Below the pieces are notes generated by a model. That model did not search any database, was not told the DNA's origin, and worked only from the letters and a program-made list of their open reading frames with translations. A DNA stretch of 64,000 nt from Herpetosiphon gulosus (GTDB lineage Bacteria; Chloroflexota; Chloroflexia; Chloroflexales; Herpetosiphonaceae): the NCBI RefSeq assembly GCF_039545135.1, contig NZ_BAABRU010000009.1:1-64000 (forward strand). Reading direction: 5' to 3'. Position 1 is the first letter of the stretch, and every line of letters starts with the position of its first letter. The translations under genes were made by a program, and so were the position numbers. This document shows positions 18,399 through 26,556 of this stretch, in pieces.

Positions 18399-18600
18399 AA
18401 ACGCTCCCTAACCGATCAGGCGTTGCCTGCAGTTTGAATGGTGATAACTGATGATGACAGTTGCCTGTTTTAGCTCAATTGTTCAGCTAAAAGCTTCCAG
18501 AATCTATCACCAACAATTGGATTATGTCATTAACACAATTTAGTCGGATATAACTGTTTTTATTCAAGGCGCAGTATACGCAACAGGCTCGTATTTGTCA
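18399..18600 (-). promoter_or_regulatory. upstream region of the siderophore operon with 25-bp palindrome
   Basis: This AT-rich region precedes dhbA. It includes a 25-bp interrupted palindrome at 18468-18492: TTTTAGCT and AGCTAAAA arms with further AA/TT matches around a short centre. The size and position (about 70 bp before the start) suit a metalloregulator operator. The sequence is not an obvious Fur or DtxR consensus, so the regulator is not identified. No unambiguous -35/-10 pair was found. Confidence 0.55.
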
Positions 18601-18860
18601 AACGTAGGTTAATGGGTCAAGGGGTCAGGATTCAGGGGCTAGGGATCAGGTAGAACATAGAGCATAACTTTAGGGATTGTGGATTAGAGTTCAGGGATCA
18701 GGTTTTAACGCAGAGCTTGTTCGGAGTCAAGGGCTAGGGATCAGGTTCTGGAAAGAGAAGCCTTCGTGTAACTTCGTGCTCTTCGTGGATCGAAGAACAT
18801 CATGTCAATAATCCACCACGTTCCCTAATCCCTAGCCCCTGATCCCTAACCCCTAGCTAA
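18601..18860. repeat. block of dispersed intergenic word repeats
   Basis: No gene is seen here. The stretch contains GGGTCAGGATTCAGGGGCTA, several AGGGATCAGG words, TTTTAACGCAGAGC, and the pair CTTCGTGTAACTTCGTGCTC and CTTCGTGGATCG. It ends with CCCTAATCCCTAGCCCCTGA, an inverted form of the first words. It separates the siderophore promoter region from the aldo/keto reductase 3' end. Confidence 0.65.
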
Positions 18861-19847
18861 TTACCAGCGCTCGTGAACCAACGGTCGAATCAGACGATCA
18901 TAAATGGCTTGGGCTTGGGCCATCGTCGCGGCATCGAGCGGGGTTAGCTCGGCAGCAGCGGCGTTGGCTCGCATTTGTTCGGGCGTTTTGGCCCCAGGAA
19001 TCGCCGTCGTCACTGCATCGAACATCAAAATCCAGCGCAAGGCAAATTGAGCCATGCTGGCATCGATTGGCACTAAAGCCCGTAATTCCTCAACCGCTTG
19101 CAATCCGGTGGCGTAATCAACTCCTGAGAAAGTTTCGCCTTGATCAAACGATTCGCCATGGCGGTTATAGTTGCGATGATCGCTGGCTTCAAAATGAGTT
19201 GCAGCAGTGATTTTGCCTGATAGTAAGCCGCTAGCTAACGGAACCCGCGCCAAAATACCAACCCGTTTGGCTTTGGCTGCCGCAAAAAATTGCTCAATCG
19301 GCTTGTAGCGCAAGAGATTAAAGATGATTTGCACGCTTTGCACATTGGGATATTCAATTGCGGCCAAAGCCTCATCGACGCGCTCAACGCTCACGCCGTA
19401 GTAACGTACCTTGCCAGACCGCACCAAATTATCGAGCACCTCGAAGACTTCGGGCATTGAATAAACTTCGGTTGGCGGGCAATGCAGTTGGAGCAAATCG
19501 AGGGCTTCGGTGTTCAAATTGCGCAAACTACGCTCGACAAAAGCCGTTAGGTTTTGGCGATTATAGCCAGCCGCTGTATGTGGATTCAAGCGGCGACCCG
19601 CTTTGGTTGCTACGACAATCTCGCCTGGACGTTCACGCAGCACTTGGGCAATTAAACGCTCGGAGTGCCCATCGCCATAGACATCAGCTGTATCAATAAA
19701 ATTCACTCCAGCATCAATCGCTGTGTGAATTGTGGCCAACGAGGTAGCATCGTCGGTTTTGCCCCAAGCATCGCCGCCAATCGCCCATGCCCCAAAGCCA
19801 ATCGTCGAAATCTGCCAACCAGTTCGACCTAAATCACGATAATCCAT
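18861..19847 (-). CDS. aldo/keto reductase
   Basis: A 328-residue TIM-barrel oxidoreductase. The N-terminus MDYRDLGRTGWQISTIGFGAW and the catalytic tetrad motifs FIDTADVYGDGHSE (Asp, Tyr), VVATKAG (Lys) and LLQLHCPP (His) are intact, followed by VRYYGVS and the NADP-binding AIPGAKTPEQM. Such enzymes reduce aldehydes or ketones with NADPH; the substrate is not predictable. A GAGGAGC site lies before the ATG. It stands alone, on the same strand as the siderophore locus but separated from it by repeats, so it is probably independent. Confidence 0.94.
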   Translation of the reverse strand: MDYRDLGRTGWQISTIGFGAWAIGGDAWGKTDDATSLATIHTAIDAGVNFIDTADVYGDGHSERLIAQVLRERPGEIVVATKAGRRLNPHTAAGYNRQNLTAFVERSLRNLNTEALDLLQLHCPPTEVYSMPEVFEVLDNLVRSGKVRYYGVSVERVDEALAAIEYPNVQSVQIIFNLLRYKPIEQFFAAAKAKRVGILARVPLASGLLSGKITAATHFEASDHRNYNRHGESFDQGETFSGVDYATGLQAVEELRALVPIDASMAQFALRWILMFDAVTTAIPGAKTPEQMRANAAAAELTPLDAATMAQAQAIYDRLIRPLVHERW

Positions 19848-20152
19848 GCAAGCTCCTCAGAAGTAATGATGAGCCATTTTAGCATGCCTAGAACAGAGAG
19901 GACGAAGGTACAGGGTTTAGGCATTGGAGACTAGTTGTCGGGGAGCAGCATTTAACCAAGCGGCGCAGAGCATTAAAAAGGAGAAAGGATGAATTATAAG
20001 GGAGGAAGAAATAATTTGTGAAATTCGTGCAATTCGTGGCTAAACATCAGCCTTCGTGGATCATAGGCAATTTTTCCGCCCTTCAGACTGTAACGAGCTT
20101 GTAACATAGACAGTCTAAGCTTAGGGCATCAGTTGGATTTGAGGTGCTTTCG
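19848..20152. other. intergenic region with repeat words and a phased direct repeat
   Basis: No gene is seen. The left part contains degraded intergenic words (AAGCGGCGCAGAGC, AAATTCGTGCAATTCGTGGC and CCTTCGTGGATCAT). The right part carries the direct repeat TGTAAC at 20089-20094 and 20100-20105, an 11-bp period like response-regulator sites. It also has the inverted pair AGACTGT (20085-20091) and ACAGTCT (20110-20116), about 40-60 bp before the next gene. Confidence 0.5.
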
Positions 20153-20695
20153 ATGCAAACATTTTTGCAACAATTACGCCAGCCCAAACAATGCTTAACC
20201 CAACAGCTTAATCAACCATTCCAACAATGGCCGTATCGCGCTTGGTTGTGGCATAGCGGTTTAGCGGTGGGCGGCTCGTTGATCTTTGGTGGCTCGCTCA
20301 ATCAAGCGCTACCGCAATGGTCGCAACGCGGCGCGGCTTGGTGGTTAACCCTATCCTCTGGGGCTGGTTGGTTGGTGCTTGGACCAGCCTTATTGATCGC
20401 CAGCCGAGGCAACATTAATAGTTGTATTCAGGCATGTTTGGTGAGTATGAGCTATGGCGAGACAATTTTGTTAATTGCGGCGCTGTTCAACTATTTGCTC
20501 AAAACTCAAGCCTATGCCCAGCAACGCAATCTGTTGTTGGTGTTGATTGCCAACCTGAGCATGGCCACAGCGCTTGCCGAACAACTCAGCGTGATCAAGC
20601 TCGATCGTTGGCAAACCTGGATACTGTGGATGTTGCTACTCAATGGCACAGGCGCAGTTTGTTTCTATCGCTTGCGCCATCTTTTAGCGAAATGA
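20153..20695 (+). CDS. hypothetical membrane protein
   Basis: A 180-residue protein with about four predicted membrane helices: AWLWHSGLAVGGSLIFGGSL, TLSSGAGWLVLGPALLIA, YGETILLIAALFNYLL and WILWMLLLNGTGAVCFY. A Gln-rich N-terminal cytosolic segment precedes them. I do not recognise a family. The ATG at 20153 is preceded by GAGGTG. It is the first gene of a tight three-gene operon with a DUF2071 protein and a nucleotide-sugar-epimerase-like protein, so it may act at the membrane with them. Confidence 0.75.
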   Translation: MQTFLQQLRQPKQCLTQQLNQPFQQWPYRAWLWHSGLAVGGSLIFGGSLNQALPQWSQRGAAWWLTLSSGAGWLVLGPALLIASRGNINSCIQACLVSMSYGETILLIAALFNYLLKTQAYAQQRNLLLVLIANLSMATALAEQLSVIKLDRWQTWILWMLLLNGTGAVCFYRLRHLLAK

Positions 20696-20703
20696 GGTTG
20701 CTC

Positions 20704-21438
20704 ATGCCGATTTTACACAACCCAATTACGATGCAAGGCCAAATCGATCGCTGCTGGCTTTTGACCTACCGCATGCCGATTGATCAATTTCAGGCCTTGC
20801 TACCAGCCGAATTAACCGCCACCGAATATCAAGGATTCGGTTTTTGGAATATTGTGATATGCCATGTTTCGCATATGCGTCCGTGGTTTGCACCTCACCT
20901 CTTGGGGTTTAACTACTGGCATGCCGCCTACCGCATTTATGTCAATCTAAAAACTCCATATGGTATAGATCAAGGCTTGTATTTTGTACGGAGCGATTGC
21001 GATCAGCCACTATTAGCATGGGCTGGTAATTTGGTAACTAACTTCAATTTTCATCATACGCCAATTGTTGTTAAAAGTTCTGCTGAGCAGACCAGTATTT
21101 CAGTTGATAGTTCAGTCGCCGCAGCCACTATCAAAATCAATCAGCAAAAACCAGCCCAACTTGCCAGCGATTCAATCTTTGATAGCCTTGAACAAGCTGC
21201 GGCGTATCTCAAATATCCGCCGCGAGGGATTGCGATTAGTAAGCCAGGCCAGGCCAATATTGTACGGATCGAGCGCGATGAAGCAGCTTGGCAACATCAA
21301 CTGCGCCATGTTGAGCAAGCTGATTTTCAATGGCTCAAACACTATTCGGTGCAGCCTGAAATTTGCTATGAAATTCAGCCGATTGCCTATCGCTGGTTGC
21401 GCGGCTATCGACGTAAGGTCTTACTGAACCAGCAATGA
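20704..21438 (+). CDS. DUF2071 family protein (YqjF-like)
   Basis: A 244-residue protein of the DUF2071 family, which has an acetoacetate-decarboxylase-like fold and no settled activity. Recognisable stretches are RCWLLTYRMPIDQFQALLP, GFGFWNIVICHVSHMRP, WHAAYRIYVNLKTPYGIDQG and GLYFVRSDCD. GAGG lies 6 nt before the ATG at 20704; an alternative ATG at 20692 overlaps the preceding stop. Its stop is 8 nt before the next gene, so the three genes are co-transcribed. Confidence 0.85.
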   Translation: MPILHNPITMQGQIDRCWLLTYRMPIDQFQALLPAELTATEYQGFGFWNIVICHVSHMRPWFAPHLLGFNYWHAAYRIYVNLKTPYGIDQGLYFVRSDCDQPLLAWAGNLVTNFNFHHTPIVVKSSAEQTSISVDSSVAAATIKINQQKPAQLASDSIFDSLEQAAAYLKYPPRGIAISKPGQANIVRIERDEAAWQHQLRHVEQADFQWLKHYSVQPEICYEIQPIAYRWLRGYRRKVLLNQQ

Positions 21439-21446
21439 GGTGAGTG

Positions 21447-22307
21447 ATGCGCATTTTTCTGACTGGGGCCAGTGGCTTTATTGGGCGACATGTGGCGGCG
21501 GAATTGAGCCAAGCAGGCCATCAATTAACCTGCTTGGTACGCCAAAAACCACCAACCCCGATCAACTCAGCCGCGCAATATGTGGTAGCCGAATGGCTCA
21601 AACCGGCAACATGGCTCGATCAACTTGCTGAACACGACATAGTAATTAATTGCGTGGGAATGTTGCGCGAAAGCCGCCAAGCCAGTTTTCAAGCAGTCCA
21701 TACCGATATACCAATCGCGTTATTCAAGGCGGCAGCACAACACAAGCTGCAAAAAATTATCCAAATTAGTGCCTTGGGAGCTGAGGTTACAGCACCACAA
21801 GCGTTTGTCCGTAGCAAAGCCCTAGCCGATCAATTTCTGATTCAACAACCTATACCTTGGGTGGTGTTGCGTCCAAGCTTTGTCTATGGAGCGGGATGCT
21901 ATTCGATAGAGCTATTTCGGCGCTTGGCATGCTTGCCCATCACCCCGATTTTGGGCGATGGCCACTATCAAGTTCAACCGATTCAGATCGGCGATTTAGT
22001 TCGAGCAATCAAGCAAACGGTCGAAAAGCCAACAATCGCCAATTGCATAATTGAGGCTGGCGGTGGTGAGCAATTAAGTTTTCGGCAATTACTTGGGCGG
22101 TTGGCAGCCAGCCAACATCGCCAACTACGCCCGTGGTTTGTGCCAAACTGGTTAGCCCAAATTATGGCTCAAATTGGTACAACCACAGGATTAGGGCCAA
22201 TTAATCGGGCTGAATTAAGCCTGTTGCTGCAAGGTAATACCTGCGATTTAAGTGCTTTTCGGCACTATTTTGGCTTTGAACCAAGCCGATTTGAGCCAAA
22301 CGCCTAA
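21447..22307 (+). CDS. NAD(P)-binding epimerase/NmrA-like protein
   Basis: A 286-residue atypical extended short-chain dehydrogenase. The N-terminus has the Rossmann motif FLTGASGFIGRHVAAEL. Further features are VINCVGMLRESRQASF, KIIQISALGAE and the WVVLRPSFVYGAG segment. The usual catalytic YxxxK is not evident; in its place is AFVRSKALAD, as in complex I NDUFA9-like members. That suggests a binding or scaffold role rather than catalysis. The ATG at 21447 follows GAGGTGAGTG. Third gene of its operon, followed by a strong terminator. Confidence 0.88.
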   Translation: MRIFLTGASGFIGRHVAAELSQAGHQLTCLVRQKPPTPINSAAQYVVAEWLKPATWLDQLAEHDIVINCVGMLRESRQASFQAVHTDIPIALFKAAAQHKLQKIIQISALGAEVTAPQAFVRSKALADQFLIQQPIPWVVLRPSFVYGAGCYSIELFRRLACLPITPILGDGHYQVQPIQIGDLVRAIKQTVEKPTIANCIIEAGGGEQLSFRQLLGRLAASQHRQLRPWFVPNWLAQIMAQIGTTTGLGPINRAELSLLLQGNTCDLSAFRHYFGFEPSRFEPNA

Positions 22308-22311
22308 AACC

Positions 22312-22346
22312 AAAAGCCCATGGTCTAGCTAGTCCCATGGGCTTTT
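22312..22346. terminator. bidirectional terminator hairpin
   Basis: AAAAGCCCATGG (22312-22323) pairs perfectly with CCATGGGCTTTT (22335-22346), giving a 12-bp stem with A and T tracts at its outer edges. It lies between the convergent ends of the epimerase-like gene and the protease gene, and so can serve both strands. Confidence 0.85.
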
Positions 22347-22443
22347 GATCTGATAGGTTGCTTAGGTTTTTACAGGATCATGTGAACACTTCCACACATC
22401 AAGCGGTCAGCTGACCACTTAATTCCGTCAGGCGAGAGCCGAA

Positions 22444-23667
22444 CTATTGAACAGCTTTGTAGATGTTGATCCGACCGCAAGTCCAGCGCGTGCCAGTACC
22501 GCTAATTTGGTCGGAGCTTGAGCAGATTTTGCTCTTGATTTGGCTGTTGGTCAAGCCTTTTGATGACAACAAGCCAGCCAAACCTGCAACGTGCGGGGTA
22601 GCCATTGAGGTACCATTGATCGTGTTGTAGCCACTGTTAATCCAGGTTGAGTAGATGCTCGAACCAGGGGCGGCTACTTCGACCCACGTACCATAGTTTG
22701 AGAATGATGAGCGGGCATCGGTTGAAGTCGTTGATGCAACCGCGAAACAGTTGGTATAAGCAGCTGGGTAAGCGCTAGTAGTGCTTGAGGTGTTGCTGTT
22801 ACCAGCGGCACAAGCCAAGAACACCCCACGGCCCCAAGCGTAGTTGACGGCATTTTGCAAGGCCGTTGAACCACCGCCACCAAGGCTCAAGTTGATGACT
22901 TTTGCGCCATTGTTAGCAGCGTAGGTGATGCCATTGGCCACGCCAGCCAACGTACCGCTACCACTGTTATTCAAGACGCGAACGCCCATCAAGCGACAGT
23001 TGGGGCAGGTTCCTGCGCCACCAGTGCTATTGTTGGTTTCAGCAGCAACCGTCCCAGCGACGTGCGTACCGTGGCCATTACCATCATTTGGCGTTGAGTC
23101 ATTATCGATGTAGTCGTAGCCAGCGACAATTTTGGCATCCAAATCAGGGTGAGTGCTTTGAATCCCAGTGTCAACAACCGCAACGACAACGCTGCTGCTA
23201 CCGCGAGTAATATCCCAACCAGTGTATGCTTGGGTTACACCCCATGCCCATTGTGAGCTACGACCTGGGTCGTTGGGAGTGTAGGTTGAAGTATAGATAA
23301 AGTTGGGTTCGGCATATTCAATGTTGCCATCTTTGAGCAAGCTTTCAACCATGGCTTGGCGCATCGCCAAACTATCGTTGCTCTTCAAGCTAGCAAATTC
23401 GACGACTTCAGCGTCAAGCGCTTCGATCCGATCGATTTGCACTGCGCCCAAGGCACTCAAGGTGTTGGCGCGGCTGGCTTTTGAGGTTGAATTCTTGAAT
23501 TTGATGACAAATTGTCCAGGAACAGCAGGGGCATTGAGGTCGAGACCAACGGCATCGCCAATATCGACGGGTTTTTCTACATCGCGTGACTGGGCGAACG
23601 ATGAATTTGAGCCAGCAAACGCACTAACCGCCAAGATCAACATGCTCGAAACAAACAGACGCTTCAA
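22444..23667 (-). CDS. secreted subtilisin-like serine protease (S8)
   Basis: A 407-residue preproprotease. It has a signal peptide (KRLFVSSMLILAVSAFAG), an I9-type propeptide (QFVIKFKNS to NIEYAEPNFIY) and a proteinase K/aqualysin-like catalytic domain. The triad is Asp166 in VAVVDTGI, His199 in GHGTHVAGT and Ser354 in GTSMATPHVAG, with the oxyanion Asn in AAGNSN. The start is TTG at 23667: GAGGAGG lies 5-6 nt upstream and the signal peptide begins there. An upstream ATG at 23724 would add residues before the signal and has no ribosome site. It is secreted and probably self-processed, with a degradative or predatory role inferred. Confidence 0.92.
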   Translation of the reverse strand: MKRLFVSSMLILAVSAFAGSNSSFAQSRDVEKPVDIGDAVGLDLNAPAVPGQFVIKFKNSTSKASRANTLSALGAVQIDRIEALDAEVVEFASLKSNDSLAMRQAMVESLLKDGNIEYAEPNFIYTSTYTPNDPGRSSQWAWGVTQAYTGWDITRGSSSVVVAVVDTGIQSTHPDLDAKIVAGYDYIDNDSTPNDGNGHGTHVAGTVAAETNNSTGGAGTCPNCRLMGVRVLNNSGSGTLAGVANGITYAANNGAKVINLSLGGGGSTALQNAVNYAWGRGVFLACAAGNSNTSSTTSAYPAAYTNCFAVASTTSTDARSSFSNYGTWVEVAAPGSSIYSTWINSGYNTINGTSMATPHVAGLAGLLSSKGLTNSQIKSKICSSSDQISGTGTRWTCGRINIYKAVQ

Positions 23668-24115
23668 AGTTGCCTCCTCAACATGTGGGTTGATTTTAAC
23701 CAAAATCGTGCAGTACCAAACCAACAGCGGCTGTACCTACACCTTTACACATCGTTGTCATGAAGGATCGGTGAGGCCGATGATCCTGATGTTGCGTCCT
23801 CCTTTTACGCAGTCAGCAAACGAACCTAACAACACTATCAAGCTCCGTATCAGTGGATTAGTTATATATTAAAGGATCTTAACCGATTTGTCAAAAAAAT
23901 TTAATAACCTTTATGCAGATATGTTAAAAAGCGCTTAAACGGGTTTAAGCATACTCCTAGAGCAGGATGGGACTATTGAGGCTAGACACAAATGCTACAA
24001 TTGCGATAGTTAACTTGCTCGTAAATTTTGACGAATTTAATCAAGATTAATGTGAGAACACAGCAATTTCGTCTCAAGCCTTCGTCGTGTTCCCCATGTG
24101 CAAAAGGATCATCCA
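23668..24115. other. long intergenic region between divergent protease and binding-protein genes
   Basis: No gene is supported. On the minus strand it holds the protease promoter and a leader of about 190 nt. That leader contains a hairpin with AGGAT/ATCCT and CGG/CCG pairing near 23763-23787. On the plus side, between 23940 and 24100, lies an AT-rich stretch that must include the promoter of the substrate-binding protein; no clear pair of boxes was found there. Confidence 0.6.
23866..23894 (-). promoter_or_regulatory. protease gene promoter
   Basis: On the minus strand TTGACA (23889-23894), a 17-nt spacer and TAATAT (23866-23871) form a strong housekeeping-type promoter. It predicts a 5' leader of about 190 nt before the TTG start of the protease. 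Confidence 0.8.
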
Positions 24116-25123
24116 ATGGAAAAGCCAACCAACAAGCCGCAAGTTCTGGTAAACTCCGTCGGATATTCCCGCCGTGACTTCCTCCGTTTCAGTGCGTTTA
24201 CCACTGTCGGGCTACTCGCTGGCTGTGGAACAACCAGTGCTACCCCCGTTAGCACCGCTACCCCAACTAAACCCAAAATTGGACTCGTCATGAAATCGTT
24301 GAGCAACGAGTTTTTCCAACAAATGCAAGCTGGCGCTGAAGAATATGCCCGCCAAAATGCAACCCGCTTTGATTTCACTGCCACTGGCATTAACGATGAG
24401 CGCGATTTCGCCACCCAAATTGCTTCCTTCGAGCGCTTGGTTAATGAGCAATATGCTGTGATTGTGTTGGCTCCCGCCGATTCGATTGCCTTGGTTGCTC
24501 CAGTTGCCAAAGCCGTCAAAGCAGGCATCGTGGTGATCAACATCGATGTTGCGCTCGATGAAGCAACCAAAAAAGCCGCTGGCATCGATCTAGCCTTTTT
24601 TGGCCCCGATAACCGCGCCGGAGCCAAAATGTCGGGCGATGTGCTGGCCAAAGCCTTAGGCACAGGCGGCAAAGTCGCCGTGCTCGAAGGCAATCCAGAG
24701 GCCGATAATGCCGTCCAACGCCGCCTAGGCTTTGATGATGCTATTGCCGATGGCAGCTTAAATTTAGTTGTTGCTGAAAGTGGTCACTGGGAAACCAGCG
24801 AAGGTCAAAGCATCACCGCCGCCTGGCTCAAAAAGTACCCCGACCTGCAAGGAATCATGTGCGCCAACGATTCAATGGCTTTTGGGGCAGTCCAAGCGCT
24901 CGAAGCTGCCAATATGCTCGATAAAATCAAAGTCGTGGGCTTTGATAATATTCCTGCTGTGCAACCGTTGATCAAAGATGGTAAAATGCTGGCGACCGTC
25001 GAACAATACGGTGCTCAAATGGCAGCGATCGGTATGGACTACGGCTATCGCACCCTCAAAGGCGAGAAATTTAGCGGCTGGATTCGCACCGAGCTAAAAT
25101 TAATCACCAAAGATAATCTCTAG
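24116..25123 (+). CDS. sugar-type ABC substrate-binding lipoprotein
   Basis: A 335-residue periplasmic-binding protein of the ribose/xylose type (Peripla_BP_4). It has a twin-arginine-like SRRDFLRFSAF signal ending in the lipobox LLAGC, a Thr/Pro linker, and a domain beginning KPKIGLVMKSLSNEFFQQM. The hinge and ligand motifs VIVLAPADSIALVAPV, VVINIDVALD and VVGFDNIPAVQPLI are typical. AAAGGA lies before the ATG at 24116. No ATPase or permease gene is adjacent, so it is an orphan receptor that may work with a distant transporter or a sensor. Confidence 0.92.
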   Translation: MEKPTNKPQVLVNSVGYSRRDFLRFSAFTTVGLLAGCGTTSATPVSTATPTKPKIGLVMKSLSNEFFQQMQAGAEEYARQNATRFDFTATGINDERDFATQIASFERLVNEQYAVIVLAPADSIALVAPVAKAVKAGIVVINIDVALDEATKKAAGIDLAFFGPDNRAGAKMSGDVLAKALGTGGKVAVLEGNPEADNAVQRRLGFDDAIADGSLNLVVAESGHWETSEGQSITAAWLKKYPDLQGIMCANDSMAFGAVQALEAANMLDKIKVVGFDNIPAVQPLIKDGKMLATVEQYGAQMAAIGMDYGYRTLKGEKFSGWIRTELKLITKDNL

Positions 25124-25156
25124 ACAATTAGTTATTCAGGTTTATTTGCTTGCAAT

Positions 25157-25185
25157 GAAACTCCAAGTTTAGCACTTGGAGTTTC
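25157..25185 (+). terminator. terminator hairpin after the binding-protein gene
   Basis: GAAACTCCAAGT (25157-25168) pairs perfectly with ACTTGGAGTTTC (25174-25185) around a 5-nt loop, 34 nt after the stop codon. The downstream U tract is weak, but stem length and placement support termination. Confidence 0.75.
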
Positions 25186-25224
25186 GTTATGGCTGCAATT
25201 AAATGAATTATGAGGAGAAGACAA

Positions 25225-26520
25225 ATGTTCAAGCGTTGGTTTTTAATCATGGCGTTGCTCTTAGCAGGCTGTAGTCAAACGACAACTCCTAATCCAACTC
25301 AAACCGAGGCTGTCAGCACACTCGAGGGCTACGCAATTGCAATTCCTGAATCGTATAAAACTCATATTTTTGGATTGGATGATCGCTATCCAATAGGAAG
25401 TAATTCGGCAACTGATGAGCTTTTAACCACTTGGATAAAAAAGCAACCATATACCAATATTATTGGGCGTGACGTTTTTATAAGTGATCGCCCATTTGAG
25501 ACTGTTTATCAAATCGTGGCCCAAGATCTCAATCGCTTCGATTGGAAAATGCTTACTAGTTATAATGAAGGCTATGTTCAGCTGGTTTATACTAAAGTTT
25601 TTGATGGAACAACTGTCGCTTTAGATACACTAATTATTGCCGGGAATGCCAAAGATCAACCATCAAAGGTTTTATTGATTCAAACCTTAACCACTGATAT
25701 TCCAACAAAACCAACCCCAACTGTCAAACCAACTCAATCCTCAACGACATCAACTCGAACAATCGAAGGCTACGAAGTTGCAATTCCCGAGTCATATGAC
25801 ATTCCAACATGGGGTGACGCTTATGCGTTTGGCTCTGATGAAAAAATTGATCAATTATTAATAAATTGGCATGCAGCAGAACCCTATACGAATATTCTAG
25901 GCCGAAACGTGTTAACTAGTACAGATCGCCTTAGCTTAGTATATGCAACTATTAGCTCAAATCTTAATAATCGCGAATGGGAGCGGATTAGCAGCCAAGG
26001 TGATGATCGCTATTCGCATATTGTTTATAGTAAAACCATTGATCAAACACCAGTTGCTCTAGCAATGATCACAATGCAGGTTAATACTGATCAAGTTTTG
26101 GTAATCCAAACATTAACGACTGATATTCCTGAAAAACCAGAACCAACAACAATACCAGTACCTAGAATTATTATGCCTGAAGGCTCAGTTAATTATGCAA
26201 CTGAAGATCCTACATTAACTGAATATTATGCTATTTTGCAGCAAGCAATCGCAATAGAATATCCTGATCAGACCAGTATTATTGAGCAAAAACTATTTAG
26301 CACAACATTTAGGATTGATGAATTACAAAATTTTTATGACCAGCTAGACTTAACTAGGATTCGGCTTTATGGAATAATAAGTGATAGTAAATTTAACAAT
26401 GTAATTCTAGGCTATAAGGAAACTGAAAGAGCTAAACCCTATACGATTAGTTATGCAATTCTTGATATACCCAATCAAGGCAATTCATATCGGTTAGTTC
26501 TCGCAACAGTTTTTCAATAA
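25225..26520 (+). CDS. lipoprotein with tandem duplicated domain
   Basis: A 431-residue lipoprotein (signal ending LLLAGC) of no recognised family. Residues about 30-165 and 172-305 are duplicates: each begins with EGY.(I/V)AIPESY, contains PYTNI(I/L)GR, and ends with VL(L/V)IQTLTTDIP followed by a Thr/Pro linker. A third, different C-terminal domain begins near MPEGSVNYATEDPTLTEYY. The ATG at 25225 follows AGGAGAAGACAA. AT content is higher than in neighbouring genes, consistent with recent acquisition or relaxed codon use. Likely surface-exposed; function unknown. Confidence 0.85.
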   Translation: MFKRWFLIMALLLAGCSQTTTPNPTQTEAVSTLEGYAIAIPESYKTHIFGLDDRYPIGSNSATDELLTTWIKKQPYTNIIGRDVFISDRPFETVYQIVAQDLNRFDWKMLTSYNEGYVQLVYTKVFDGTTVALDTLIIAGNAKDQPSKVLLIQTLTTDIPTKPTPTVKPTQSSTTSTRTIEGYEVAIPESYDIPTWGDAYAFGSDEKIDQLLINWHAAEPYTNILGRNVLTSTDRLSLVYATISSNLNNREWERISSQGDDRYSHIVYSKTIDQTPVALAMITMQVNTDQVLVIQTLTTDIPEKPEPTTIPVPRIIMPEGSVNYATEDPTLTEYYAILQQAIAIEYPDQTSIIEQKLFSTTFRIDELQNFYDQLDLTRIRLYGIISDSKFNNVILGYKETERAKPYTISYAILDIPNQGNSYRLVLATVFQ

Positions 26521-26556
26521 CCAAACCTTATTCATTTAGTTGGGTAGCATAGCACT

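Noticed and set aside
18441..18462. GTGATAACTGATGATGACAG considered as a Fur box
   Set aside because: It resembles the Fur half-site only partly and lacks the inverted symmetry of the consensus.
20422..20703. N-terminal extension of the DUF2071 gene over the preceding membrane gene
   Set aside because: The family match begins at the ATG at 20704, which has a ribosome site; the extension is out-of-frame translation of the first gene.
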